From Parundibacterium terreum (GTDB lineage Bacteria > Pseudomonadota > Gammaproteobacteria > Burkholderiales > Burkholderiaceae_D), in contig NZ_BMED01000003.1 of the NCBI RefSeq assembly GCF_014636315.1, forward strand, positions 788,827 through 852,826: 64,000 bases of DNA, in the 5' to 3' direction. The notes beneath the pieces are model-generated. The model was given only the letters and a program-made list of their open reading frames with translations. It was not told the origin of the DNA and made no database searches. Position numbers and translations under genes: made by a program. This document shows, one piece after another, positions 45,481 through 54,919 of this stretch (its first letter is position 1; the number at the start of each line of letters is the position of its first letter).

Positions 45481-46910
45481 AATGCGCACAATACCCTTTG
45501 CTAATACTGGTGCTGGCTCTCGGCCTTGGCGCATGTGCGCAAATGAAGGAACCACCGTCCAGGCTTGTCGTGATGGACCCAAGCCGCATTGCTCTGGCTG
45601 ACGATGTTTCGATGGCCCCGCATGACTGGCCTGCGCCGCAGTGGTGGCGGCGATACCATGACACTCAACTCGATGCACTCATCGACCAAGCATTGAGAGA
45701 TGGCCCTAGTTTGGCTGTGGCTGAGGCGCGTCTTCGCTTGAGCGAGGGGGCTGTCCAACTTGCCGATGCCAACCGCGGTCCAGCAGTAGATTTAGGAGCA
45801 ACAGTAGACCGCACCCAGTTGTCGGAAAACGCTTTCGCCGGACCATTTTCCCATACTGATCCGGTTACCGGTCAGCCTCACGGCCGGTGGTACACCGAGG
45901 ACACGATTGGTATGATGGGCAGCTATACTCTAGACATTTGGGGTAAAAGGCGGGCGCAATTCTCGGCAGCCGTGGGGCAGCGCAACGCTCAGCAAGCGGA
46001 ATTGGCTGAGGCGAATTTACTCCTCGTTGCAGCTGTGACGCGGACTTATTGCCAAGTGCAGGCGGACTATGCGGCATTGGATTTGCAACGTCGCTCACTG
46101 CGCCTGACTCAGGAGCTACTGCAGGCACATCAGGAACGTTTCCAGCGCGGGTTGAAACCGCGGCTACCGATAGAGGCGACGCGTGCTCAGTTGTTAACTA
46201 TTGAGCAGCAGATCAGCGCAACAAATGATCACCTCCTGCAATCGCGCGAAGCACTGCGTGCGTTACTTGGCGCGACCTCAACGTCGCTCACAATTCAAGC
46301 GCAACCACTGCCTTCCGCCACCGGAGCAATACCACCAACCCTAGACTACCGACTGCTCGCCAGACGCCCCGACCTGCAGGTTTGGCGTTGGTCGGTACAG
46401 GCCTCAATCAGCGAAACTGAGGCCGCTAGAGCTGCTTTCTATCCCAATTTTGATATCAAGGCTTTCATCGGCTTTGACGCACTACGCCCGCGAGATCTGT
46501 TCAATAAGGCGAGTCGTCAGATCAATTTGATTCCCGGATTGAGTCTTCCAATTTTCGACAGTGGTCGACTTAATTCTGAGCTTGCACTCTCCAAATCGCA
46601 AGAAGAAGTCCAGATCGCAATGTATAACCAAGCTGTGGTCAATGCGGTAGCTGAGGTCGCGCATGCAGCATTAGCGCTGCAAGATCTGCTCCAGCAGCGA
46701 CATCTTCAGGATGCCAAGTTGGAGGCCGTCGGTTTCGCATTCGCAAGCGCTCAGGCTCATTTCGAACGCGGACTAGAGGATCGCCTGCATGCGATGGAGG
46801 CGGAACTATTGGTCCTTCGCGAACAAGAGCAAGGCATTATTCTTCAGAATCGTCAATTGGAAACGGAGATTTTACTGACTATGGCGTTGGGCGGCGGCTA
46901 CTCTGACTAA
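45477..46910 (+). CDS. mdtP: Outer-membrane channel lipoprotein of an MdtNOP-type pump (NodT family)
   Basis: TolC-like outer-membrane efflux protein of 477 aa. The lipobox is LGAC near residue 19. NodT-family motifs include DWPAPQWWRRYHDTQLDALIDQAL, LDYRLLARRPDLQVWRW, AARAAFYPNFDIKAFIG and PGLSLPIFDSGRL. The start at 45477 overlaps the mdtO stop in ATGA form. It completes a three-part pump of MdtN, MdtO and this channel. Confidence 0.88.
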   Translation: MKCAQYPLLILVLALGLGACAQMKEPPSRLVVMDPSRIALADDVSMAPHDWPAPQWWRRYHDTQLDALIDQALRDGPSLAVAEARLRLSEGAVQLADANRGPAVDLGATVDRTQLSENAFAGPFSHTDPVTGQPHGRWYTEDTIGMMGSYTLDIWGKRRAQFSAAVGQRNAQQAELAEANLLLVAAVTRTYCQVQADYAALDLQRRSLRLTQELLQAHQERFQRGLKPRLPIEATRAQLLTIEQQISATNDHLLQSREALRALLGATSTSLTIQAQPLPSATGAIPPTLDYRLLARRPDLQVWRWSVQASISETEAARAAFYPNFDIKAFIGFDALRPRDLFNKASRQINLIPGLSLPIFDSGRLNSELALSKSQEEVQIAMYNQAVVNAVAEVAHAALALQDLLQQRHLQDAKLEAVGFAFASAQAHFERGLEDRLHAMEAELLVLREQEQGIILQNRQLETEILLTMALGGGYSD

Positions 46911-46950
46911 AAAACGTTGCTGTTCCGCAAGTGATATCATAGAAAGCAAT

Positions 46951-49176
46951 TTGAAATGCTACCTTTCCAAAATGCTGCCCAGACTAAATGAACTCAGCTC
47001 AAAAGTCAGCGACAAGCACCGCTTTCACCAAATAACTTTCCAGGCCTTGGCCTTGTTTGGCTTAGTCTTGGCTGGTGTTTTAGGGTGGCCATCGCTGCAT
47101 TTGGAATGGCTCGCTTTACTTGATATTGCCGCCCTGTCTTTTTTTGCGGCAGAGCCCTACAAATGGACGGCATCGGTGGCCGTGATTGCCGGTGCCTGTG
47201 CTGGCACTTTTTACGCCGGGTCCCCCTCTGGGAGTAGCACGGACATGCTGCGCCTCTTGGGGTTTTCTTTTGCTACTTTGATGGTCGCAAAATTATTGCA
47301 GCGTGCTGGACAGACCTCGACGCAGCAGCAAGATCAACTGGCCGAACGAACTGCTTGCATGGAAATGCTCGAGAATTTGCGCCCCAGCCTGGCCTGGGCG
47401 CTGCTGCCCAGCCGGCGACCCGAGTTCGTCAACCAAGCAACCAAGGACTACACCGGCATCCAAACTGCGGCTTCATTGAGTGATTGTCTGGCAGTGATTC
47501 ACCCGGACGATGTTCCACTCTACCTTGAGCACTTAAACCAGGTGGCCGCGGCCAGCCAATCCTGCGAAGTAGAGTTCCGGGTGCGGCACCACGACAGCCG
47601 GTACCGGTGGATGCTTTGTCGTACCTATCCCATGCGCGACCGGTACGGAATGCTTCTTCGCTGGGTCAGCATCAGCAGGGATATCCAGGATCGCAAGCTC
47701 GCCGAATCTACGCTACGTAAGCAAGAGGAAGAATACCGACGCATCGTCGATTTTGTGCCGGCTTGTATCAGCGTCGCCAATGCACAAGGTGAACTTGTTT
47801 ATGCAAACAAAGTAACGGTCGCTCATTTAGGGCGCCTGGCAGAGCAAATAATCGGCAAGGGCTGGATGGACAGTTTGCATCCAGACAGTTTGCCAATTGC
47901 GCAGCGCGAATGGGCTGCAAGTATACGAACCAAACAACCGCTGGATGTGACATTACTGAGCAAGCAATTTGATGGAGAATACCGTTGGCAACGTCTGACA
48001 GCTGTGCCCTTGTTGGATGAAAAGGGTGAAGTCATGAATTGGTACATGCTGGGAGTCGATATTCATGAACTGGTGAAGGCGCAAGAAGCTTTGGAAATGA
48101 GCAAGCATGAGCTCACAAAAATTGTGGAAACATTACCTTTGGGTATTTGGTGTACATCGGCTGACGGCCAGCCCACCTATCTCAATCAGCGCCTACGTGA
48201 GCACACCGGGACGACGCTGGAGAAGTCAAAAGACTGGTACTGGCTCCAAAACGTCCATCCTGAAGATCGCGAAGCGACCGCCGCGGCGTTTATGTATGCC
48301 ATTAACACTGGTACGTCCTACTTGATGATACACCGGCTACGAATCGCGGATGGTAGCTTCCATTGGTATGAGCAGCGGGGCGAACCTCTTCGTGATACTA
48401 ATGGTCAGATCAAGCGCTGGTATGGAATAGCTATCGATGTCGATGAGCGAGTGCGCACGGAAGAGCGCTTGCGCGAGACGCGCGCCAAACTAGCTCGGGC
48501 CACCCGCGTGGCTACTGTGGCGGAGTTGTCGGCATCCATTGCCCACGAATTAAATCAGCCACTAACCTCAGTCATTGCCAACGGGCAGGCGGCCCGCAGA
48601 TGGCTGGGCGCCACGCCGCCTAACGTGAAGGCTGCGACCAAATCAATCGAAATGATTTTGCGTGATGGCCGCGCCGCTGACAATACAATGCAGAATATTC
48701 GAGCTTTGTTCAAGCGCGAGTCCATCAGGAAGTCGGGCACGAGAGTTGCGGAGATGGTGCGAGAGGCAGTACGCCTGGTACATGAAGATTCTCAGCGCAA
48801 AAATACTTCAATAGAATGTACTTTCCCAGAACGGTTGCCGATGGTGCTGGTTGACCGCATTCAGATCCAACAAATACTTATCAATTTGATCTGCAATGGC
48901 ATCGAGGCCGCTGAAAACGTCGGCCGTCGTGCTCAGTTACGAATCAGCGCACAGTCTTGCGTAGAGGGCCGGTTACTAATCGAAGTGGTAGACAATGGAC
49001 CTGGACTGGCTGACCTCAATAGTATCTTCGACGCATTTGTCACCAGCAAAGCCAAAGGCATGGGCATCGGCCTCGCTATCTCACGCTCTATCGCGCAAGC
49101 TCATGGGGGGCACTTGTGGGCAGAAAACCTCCCTGGCGGTGGCGCTTGCTTCAAGCTCACCTTACCAACAACATGA
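46951..49176 (+). CDS. PAS-domain sensor histidine kinase
   Basis: Membrane kinase of about 741 aa. An N-terminal block of three or four hydrophobic segments (residues 30-115) is followed by three PAS domains (about 140-255, 260-380 and 390-505). The H-box ELSASIAHELNQPLTSV has His532, and the ATPase region has LICNGIEAAENV, VVDNGPGL and GMGIGLAISRSI. The arrangement and the NQPL form place it with FixL/TodS-like kinases. It lies 40 bases downstream of mdtP, so it may be cotranscribed with the pump. The TTG start at 46951 or an ATG at 46972 is possible. Confidence 0.9.
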   Translation: MKCYLSKMLPRLNELSSKVSDKHRFHQITFQALALFGLVLAGVLGWPSLHLEWLALLDIAALSFFAAEPYKWTASVAVIAGACAGTFYAGSPSGSSTDMLRLLGFSFATLMVAKLLQRAGQTSTQQQDQLAERTACMEMLENLRPSLAWALLPSRRPEFVNQATKDYTGIQTAASLSDCLAVIHPDDVPLYLEHLNQVAAASQSCEVEFRVRHHDSRYRWMLCRTYPMRDRYGMLLRWVSISRDIQDRKLAESTLRKQEEEYRRIVDFVPACISVANAQGELVYANKVTVAHLGRLAEQIIGKGWMDSLHPDSLPIAQREWAASIRTKQPLDVTLLSKQFDGEYRWQRLTAVPLLDEKGEVMNWYMLGVDIHELVKAQEALEMSKHELTKIVETLPLGIWCTSADGQPTYLNQRLREHTGTTLEKSKDWYWLQNVHPEDREATAAAFMYAINTGTSYLMIHRLRIADGSFHWYEQRGEPLRDTNGQIKRWYGIAIDVDERVRTEERLRETRAKLARATRVATVAELSASIAHELNQPLTSVIANGQAARRWLGATPPNVKAATKSIEMILRDGRAADNTMQNIRALFKRESIRKSGTRVAEMVREAVRLVHEDSQRKNTSIECTFPERLPMVLVDRIQIQQILINLICNGIEAAENVGRRAQLRISAQSCVEGRLLIEVVDNGPGLADLNSIFDAFVTSKAKGMGIGLAISRSIAQAHGGHLWAENLPGGGACFKLTLPTT

Positions 49177-49283
49177 GGACAACCGAACATAGAGGAAAAT
49201 GTAATAGCCAGAGCGGTTAACTATGTCTAAAATTATAATGTTAAGGATGCCGCGCGACTATTATGTCGTCATTGGAGGACATT

Positions 49284-49922
49284 ATGGAACAATTGAAGGA
49301 AATGGTCTATATCGTCGACGATGACTATAGAGTTCGGGAGTCACTCTCCGCGTTGCTGCAAGCCTACGGAAAAAACGTCGAACTATTCTCCTCTGGGCAG
49401 GAGTTTCTCCAATATCAACGTCAAGATGATTGCGCATGCCTGCTCCTGGACTTGAGTTTGCCCAATATGAGCGGTTTGGAAGTACAACAACAAGCAATGT
49501 CACGAGCCGCATTGCCCGTTATTTTTATCACTGGTCGTGGTGACGTTCCATCTAGTGTCCAGGCAATGAAAGGCGGTGCCATTGACTTTCTCACTAAGCC
49601 GCTAGACGAAGTAAGCTTGCTGGCGGCCATTGATGCCGCGCTGGCAAAGGAGCGGCTGTTGAGATCAGAGCAAAATGAGCAGGCCCAGCTTCGATCACTG
49701 TATAGGACCCTGACGCCCCGGGAACAGCAGGTTCTGTCGCTCTTAGTCAAGGGAATGCTGAATAAGCAAGCTGCCGGCTGCTTGGGAATTACGGAGTACA
49801 CAGTGCAAGTCCACCGTGGCCACATCATGAAAAAACTACGTACAAAGTCATTCGCCGCCCTGGTCCAGTTGGCCAGCCGGCTGCCTATCGATTTAATACC
49901 AAGCCCAACCAATAATGCCTGA
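49284..49922 (+). CDS. FixJ/NarL-type response regulator
   Basis: DNA-binding response regulator of 212 aa. The receiver has the acidic pocket VDDD (12-14), phospho-acceptor Asp56 in LLLDLSLPN, FITGRGD and the Lys in LTKPLDE. The C-terminal LuxR-type helix-turn-helix is LTPREQQVLSLLVKGMLNKQAAGCLGITEYTVQVHRGHIMKKL. A strong ribosome site GGAGGAC is 6 bases before 49284. It follows the PAS kinase by 107 bases and is probably its partner. Confidence 0.9.
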   Translation: MEQLKEMVYIVDDDYRVRESLSALLQAYGKNVELFSSGQEFLQYQRQDDCACLLLDLSLPNMSGLEVQQQAMSRAALPVIFITGRGDVPSSVQAMKGGAIDFLTKPLDEVSLLAAIDAALAKERLLRSEQNEQAQLRSLYRTLTPREQQVLSLLVKGMLNKQAAGCLGITEYTVQVHRGHIMKKLRTKSFAALVQLASRLPIDLIPSPTNNA

Positions 49923-49951
49923 CAATCGCCTTTTAAAGGCGGAGTACCGAT

Positions 49952-50317
49952 ATGATGATACCGAAGCGCAGCATTGCGATAGTTGACGATGACGGTCGCG
50001 TACTCGAATCGCTGGCAAATCTTCTCTCTTCCTTCGGCTACCATCCTCGTCCTTTCACGTCAGCGTTAGATCTACTTGCGGCGGACATTCTGCCCCAGGT
50101 TTGCTGCGTTATCACCGACCGTGAAATGCCCTTGATGAACGGCCTGGAGCTCTTGGCGCATATCAAGCGATCAGAGTTCCCTGTTCCTGTGATTATCATT
50201 ACTGGCAAGCCGAGTGAAGATACTGAATTATTCTATGCTAATCAAGGAGCTGCAGGATTTCTGCGCAAGCCTCTCGACTGGGATTCTCTCTACTGCCTAC
50301 TTCAGCGCTGGTGCTGA
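49952..50317 (+). CDS. Single-domain response regulator (receiver only)
   Basis: Receiver protein of 121 aa without output domain. Phospho-acceptor Asp56 is in VITDREMPLMNG, the acidic pair is in AIVDDDG, and Thr and Lys are in IIITGKPSED and LRKPLDW. A ribosome site GGCGGAG precedes it. It could compete for phosphate from the adjacent kinase or act as an intermediate. No DNA-binding part is present. Confidence 0.87.
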   Translation: MMIPKRSIAIVDDDGRVLESLANLLSSFGYHPRPFTSALDLLAADILPQVCCVITDREMPLMNGLELLAHIKRSEFPVPVIIITGKPSEDTELFYANQGAAGFLRKPLDWDSLYCLLQRWC

Positions 50318-50605
50318 GAGCAGGCTCGGAAGTCCTGCTGCGTATTTACTGCAACCAGATCGGTTCATTGCAAAGAATGCCTATTGAGCGGCCACAAGTT
50401 TGTTGGGACTTGCCGTCAGCTGGCTCCTGACTTAGAACTTGTATGAATGCCATCTTGCTGGAGATAGATATTTGTGTCGTACTTGCCACTATATTGCTGT
50501 GGCTTCTGCCGGGTGAAGACAATCAAAGCGACATTGAATAGTCGATTGGTGCGAATTCGCAGGACTTTACATTAGGTCTGGTCTGACGAGCCTGCATGGG
50601 TAAAA
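50318..50605. other. Gap without a visible gene
   Basis: A 288-base stretch between the receiver gene and the acetyltransferase pseudogene. I saw no ribosome-site-supported frame. One short segment is rich in TTG and CTG and gives no recognisable product. Confidence 0.4.
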
Positions 50606-51061
50606 TTAAATCAGTGCCAGAGTGAAGCTACGGTTTGCTCCGGAGTCTGGAAGAGGATCCTTTGCTCGCTTCCATCCGAAAGTCACCTACAGATGCGCGG
50701 CAGCCTCCATATGGCTCCAAGTATCGAGATTTTGCTGAGTAATACCGAGGGCAGTCGCTTCTGCAATGGCTGCCGATAAGAGTGCGCGACCAATACCATG
50801 GCCTTGTCGATTGGCACCGACATGAAAACCGACCAACTTTGCATCTTGTGGTGTAAGCCGCTGTATTGCCACGCAGCGAACTACGTCAACGTCTATAACA
50901 CAAACAAGTTCAATTGAATTTTTACTATCAATCGTGCCAAATAAGCCGATTGCTTTATCTAAATTATCAAAGTCCGTTTCGATTCCGAAAGTGTCGCACG
51001 AGATTCGAACTAAGTCTTTTGCTGCGCCGTTGTCAGAAGGGACGGATTTAAGAATTTGCAT
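50606..51061 (-). pseudogene. GNAT acetyltransferase interrupted by an amber codon
   Basis: An acetyltransferase of the GNAT fold. The CoA-binding loop RQGHGIGRALL is clear and LVGFHVGANRQGHG precedes it. The frame stops at a TAG (50687-50689) exactly where family members have Tyr after AAAHL, and it remains open and GNAT-like for 26 more codons (VTFGWKRAKDPLPDSGANRS and on) to a TAA at 50606-50608. It therefore looks like a gene with one recent nonsense mutation. The ATG at 51061 is the likely start and has no clear ribosome site; the frame is open upstream. Confidence 0.72.
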
Positions 51062-51490
51062 GGTGATCGCGTCACAAAAAATTTCAGCAATGAGAGTTAT
51101 TTTTAGTGGTCGGGAGCGAGCCAGTTGCCAAAAATTATAAATGCGGACCGTACTGTCGACACTGACAGAGCAACTCATACCTCACATCGGAGGTCAAGTA
51201 TTAACATACCGATGACGATACTAACGTCGCGCGCGAACGATCGGGTGTGCTGGTTCTGGAATTTGCAGCAGATACAAGGTCAAATGTGAGCAGATGATGA
51301 GTAAGTTAGTATCTAGCGCCTGCAGTCATAAAATACTGCTTGCCGGCGTTAAGGTTACTATTTACATCAATCGACGCAAAATTGACGTTCTTAAGACCGC
51401 CCGCACTTTGGATTGATGCGGGAATGACGCAGTCACGCCCGCGCGCAGAAGCGGCCCCAAACGATAGGTACTGTCGTGAGGCCCCCATGA
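51062..51490. other. Gap before the acyl-CoA dehydrogenase operon end
   Basis: A 429-base gap with a 60-codon minus-strand frame (51306-51488) beginning 2 bases after the acyl-CoA dehydrogenase stop. It ends in KQYFMTAGARY, faintly like an outer-membrane protein terminus. I could not assign it. Confidence 0.3.
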
Positions 51491-52693
51491 CTACACAAAT
51501 GCGCTAAAGCCTGTGACTGCCTTACCGACGATGAGGGCATTCATTTCTCGTGTGCCTTCGTATGAGTATAGTGCTTCGGCGTCGGCGACAAACCGGCCGA
51601 TGTGATGCTCGAGCAAGATGCCATTGGCGCCAAGGACTTCGCGTGCCCATCCCACGGTCTCGCGCATGCGTACCGTGCAAATGCCCTTGGCCAGCGACGC
51701 ATGTTCGTCCTTCATTATTCCTTCTTCTTGCATCTGCGACAATCGCAGGCACAGTGCCTGGGAAGACGTGATGTTGCCAAGCATACGGAACAACAGGTCC
51801 TGCACCAATTGGAATGAAGCGATCGGTCGCCCAAACTGTACCCGCTTCTGCGCATAACGCAAGGCGTGCTCATAAGCGCCTGTGGCGCAGCCGACGGATT
51901 CCCAGGCTACAGCGGCGCGGCTCATGCGCAGCACTTTTGCGGTATCACGGAACGAAGTAGCGCCGGGCATGCGATTGGCTTCGGATACCCTGCAGTCGGT
52001 CATGGTGATGTGACCGTTCTGCACTACGCGTAGCGCCATTTTTGTGACAATCTTCTCCACCTTGAAACCGGGCGTGTTATTTTCAACGATGAAGCCTTTT
52101 ACCTGATTGTCCGCAACATCGCGGGCCCAGATAATCGTCAGATCGCCCCAGGTCGAGTTGCCTATCCATTTCTTCTCGCCATTCAAAATCCAACCGTCGC
52201 CGTCACGGCGCGCCGTTGTTTCCAGGCCGCCGCCGGTACCGGATCCTACATTGGGTTCAGTCAGGCCGAATGAGCCGACTTTAGTGAGCGCCGCCATGGG
52301 CGGCAACCATTTCTGTTTCTGCTCTTCCGAGCCGCAGAGAACAATAGATCCCATTGCAAGACCTGTATGAACACCGAAGAACGTAGACATCGATGCATCG
52401 ACGCGCGCCATTTCCATCATGACAAATCCCATCAGCATCATGGTTTTTCCTGGGCATCCGTAACCCTCATATGGCAGGCCACCGATCCCGAGTTGCTGCA
52501 GCTTAGGCAACAGTTCGAAAGGAAACTCGTCCCGAGCCCAATAGTCGTTGATAATGGGCTCGACTTCGGTCTCCATGAACAATCGAACCTTCAATCGGAT
52601 GGCATTGTCCTCATCACTGAGGGTGTTCGCCACCATATAAAAATCCCCATTTGCAGTAGGCAAAGTGGCCGGGGCTGTGACTGGCTTAGGCAT
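51491..52693 (-). CDS. Acyl-CoA dehydrogenase
   Basis: FAD-dependent dehydrogenase of 400 aa that makes a 2-enoyl-CoA from an acyl-CoA. FGLTEPNVGS(G) is the FAD site, RVQFGRPIASFQLVQDLL the helix that precedes the C-terminal domain, and YSYEGTREMNALIVGKAVTG contains the catalytic glutamate position and the FAD contact. It resembles the glutaryl-CoA dehydrogenase-like branch by its N-terminus. RBS AAAGGA. It is the last gene of a five-gene operon and receives its thioester substrate probably from the CoA-transferase upstream. Confidence 0.9.
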   Translation of the reverse strand: MPKPVTAPATLPTANGDFYMVANTLSDEDNAIRLKVRLFMETEVEPIINDYWARDEFPFELLPKLQQLGIGGLPYEGYGCPGKTMMLMGFVMMEMARVDASMSTFFGVHTGLAMGSIVLCGSEEQKQKWLPPMAALTKVGSFGLTEPNVGSGTGGGLETTARRDGDGWILNGEKKWIGNSTWGDLTIIWARDVADNQVKGFIVENNTPGFKVEKIVTKMALRVVQNGHITMTDCRVSEANRMPGATSFRDTAKVLRMSRAAVAWESVGCATGAYEHALRYAQKRVQFGRPIASFQLVQDLLFRMLGNITSSQALCLRLSQMQEEGIMKDEHASLAKGICTVRMRETVGWAREVLGANGILLEHHIGRFVADAEALYSYEGTREMNALIVGKAVTGFSAFV

Positions 52694-52726
52694 GACAGAA
52701 TCCTTTACATAGTTAAAAAATGTCCG

Positions 52727-53965
52727 TTACGACGCGCTTTGTCGGGTAGAAATGGCTCCATTCACCAGCATTGCGTTAATTTCGACTGTACTGAACGCGA
52801 GTTCAGTCAAAACATTGACGCTGTGCTCGCCGAGATCCGGAGCGCGCCCCGGCGCCACCTTTGGGACACCGACAAGCGTCAAAGGACTATTGACCGTATG
52901 GGAAGCTTTGCCGGTAGGTTCGGCCAGCGGTACCAGCACGTCGTTGGCTAGCATTTGCGGATCCTTGACGATTTCGTCAAATGTTTGCACGACACCAAAA
53001 ATGACGCGGCCGCGATTGAGCACATCGACCCAATGGGCTAAAGGTTGTTCTGCAAAAACGGGATCCAGGATACTTACCAACGCTTCGGCATTTTGATTGC
53101 GCAGAGTTCCGTCGGCAAAACGGGGGTCTACGAGCAGTTGTGGTAGGTTCATTGTCTCGACAAAGCCATGCCAGTCCTTGCCCTGGGCGGCGACCAGCAG
53201 GAACCAACGGCCATCTTTGGTACGATAAGGATTGAGCAATGCGTTGGCAGGACGCTTACGATCATGCTGCTCGACAAACTTGGCCCCGTTCAATGCTCCT
53301 TCAATCCAGGCTGCCGCAGCCCATGCACCTTCGGCGATCAGCGAGGTGGTAACGTGTCCGCCTTTTCCCGTCAGCACGCGCCGATAAAGTGCGGTCACTA
53401 TCGCTGAATAGAGAGTCACGGCTGTGGCGTGGTCGCCGATGCCGGGTATCGGCAACGTAGGAGGACTATCGGCGTCGTGCGTCACATCCATTAGGCCTGT
53501 GCGCGCCCAGTATGCTGTGACATCGAATCCCGGCTTGTTGGCTTCGGCGCCGGCAAGTCCGTATCCAGTGATGTCAGCATAGATCAAACGCTCATTGAGC
53601 GGCGCCAACTGTTCGTAAGTGATTCCCAGTGTTTGCCGGACCGAAGGTGGAAAATTGGTAACCAGGACGTCTGCCCAGGTGACCAGTCGATGCAGCACAT
53701 CTTTGGAACACGGCGATTTCAGATCCAGCGCCAGGCTGCGTTTGTTACGGTTTGTGAGCTGCCAGGTATAGTTGGTTTCGCTGCTTGGATTCGGGGGCGT
53801 AAGATACAGGTGGCGGTAGGGATCGCCGCCGGTCGGAGGCTCGACTTTGATTACGTCGGCGCCAAAGTCGCCTAAAATTGTGGCTGCGGCCGGGCCAGCA
53901 ATGAAGCTGGCCAGGTCCAATACCTTTAATCCTGAGAAAAGATTATCTTTTTTTAATTCGGACAT
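52727..53965 (-). CDS. CaiB/BaiF family CoA-transferase
   Basis: Family III CoA-transferase of 412 aa. The N-terminal motifs LKVLDLASFIAGPAAATILGDFGADVIKVEPPTGGDP and NRNKRSLALDLKSP are typical; the catalytic Asp is in KPGFDVTAYWARTG. It moves CoA from a thioester donor to a carboxylic acid. The start at 53965 lies one base after the stop of the propeller gene and has TGGAGA before it, so the two are translationally linked. Substrate is unknown; carnitine-like and branched acids are possible. Confidence 0.9.
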   Translation of the reverse strand: MSELKKDNLFSGLKVLDLASFIAGPAAATILGDFGADVIKVEPPTGGDPYRHLYLTPPNPSSETNYTWQLTNRNKRSLALDLKSPCSKDVLHRLVTWADVLVTNFPPSVRQTLGITYEQLAPLNERLIYADITGYGLAGAEANKPGFDVTAYWARTGLMDVTHDADSPPTLPIPGIGDHATAVTLYSAIVTALYRRVLTGKGGHVTTSLIAEGAWAAAAWIEGALNGAKFVEQHDRKRPANALLNPYRTKDGRWFLLVAAQGKDWHGFVETMNLPQLLVDPRFADGTLRNQNAEALVSILDPVFAEQPLAHWVDVLNRGRVIFGVVQTFDEIVKDPQMLANDVLVPLAEPTGKASHTVNSPLTLVGVPKVAPGRAPDLGEHSVNVLTELAFSTVEINAMLVNGAISTRQSAS

Positions 53966-53966
53966 T

Positions 53967-54893
53967 TCAATCTCCAGTGACGGCACTGCCTGCATAGGCA
54001 ATGCCAGTAAGATTACCCTGCGCAAAAAGCAAGGGTTTAACATCGGCACCGTTCAAGCTAGCGACATAGACACTGCCGCCGAGGTCTGTCACGAACATGC
54101 GCCCATTGTCGAAATCTAGCGCAATGCCTATGCCTTCCATCAGATGTGAGACTAAAATATTCGGTTTGCAATCGGTACCCGGCACAGGATCCATGGCCCC
54201 TCGATTCACCGTATTACCGTAAGGGGCGTCACCGCGGTCCGTCCAATAAATCTGACGTCGCACCAAATCCAATTCCAAATCAATTGGCTCGGGCAATTCT
54301 TTGTACAGCAACTCAATATCGCTGCGCGCTTGCGCGCTTTCACCTGCCGGCATGTTCGTTCCGGCACGGAATATGCGCCCCAAGCCGGAGTTGTCAGAGC
54401 CCTTCTGGCTCCAATAGAAATGGCCGGATGCACTATCAACTGCAATGCCTACACACCACCGGGTTTGATCTTTCCGGTCCTCATCACCGTGGCCGGTTTC
54501 GACAAGAATTTCGACATTGCTTCCATCAAGGTCTGCACGCATCACCCGCATACCTTCTCTGTCGGACCAATACAGTTTGCGGTTTTTTTGGTCCAAACAA
54601 AGTTGCTTAGGTGTATAGGTAATGCCTTTGGGAGCAATAGTCTTGCGTTGCTGACCGTTCAGGTCGGCGGATTCGATGGTGCCGTCATTCAGATACGGAA
54701 CCCCCATTTCCGTCCAATACATCCGGCCGGCCTCCAGATCCAAGGCAATACCATCCGGATTCGTACACCCGGTGACCAATATTCTTTTTTCTGTACCATC
54801 TGGCCGTACCGTGAAGATGCGGCCGCCGCTGAGATCCAAAACGTACAGCAGGTCATCCTTTACTGGGTTATTTGCGCCAATTGCTTTCTTCAT
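53967..54893 (-). CDS. YWTD-repeat beta-propeller protein
   Basis: A 308-aa protein built of low-density-lipoprotein-receptor class B-like repeats. Repeats read MYWTEMG, LYWSDREG, FYWSQKGS and IYWTDRGD, spaced about 45-55 residues, giving a likely six-bladed propeller. There is no signal peptide, so it is cytoplasmic. Such proteins are rarely found inside CoA operons and no catalytic role is established; it may be a lactonase-like or scaffolding protein. Ribosome site GGAGGA. It lies between the crotonase and the CoA-transferase. Confidence 0.8.
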   Translation of the reverse strand: MKKAIGANNPVKDDLLYVLDLSGGRIFTVRPDGTEKRILVTGCTNPDGIALDLEAGRMYWTEMGVPYLNDGTIESADLNGQQRKTIAPKGITYTPKQLCLDQKNRKLYWSDREGMRVMRADLDGSNVEILVETGHGDEDRKDQTRWCVGIAVDSASGHFYWSQKGSDNSGLGRIFRAGTNMPAGESAQARSDIELLYKELPEPIDLELDLVRRQIYWTDRGDAPYGNTVNRGAMDPVPGTDCKPNILVSHLMEGIGIALDFDNGRMFVTDLGGSVYVASLNGADVKPLLFAQGNLTGIAYAGSAVTGD

Positions 54894-54919
54894 TGATCCT
54901 CCTGGGTTGCACGAGTTAG

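Noticed and set aside
51306..51488. A 60-codon frame just after the acyl-CoA dehydrogenase stop, ending in KQYFMTAGARY
   Set aside because: The resemblance to a porin terminus is too slight to support a gene or fragment call.
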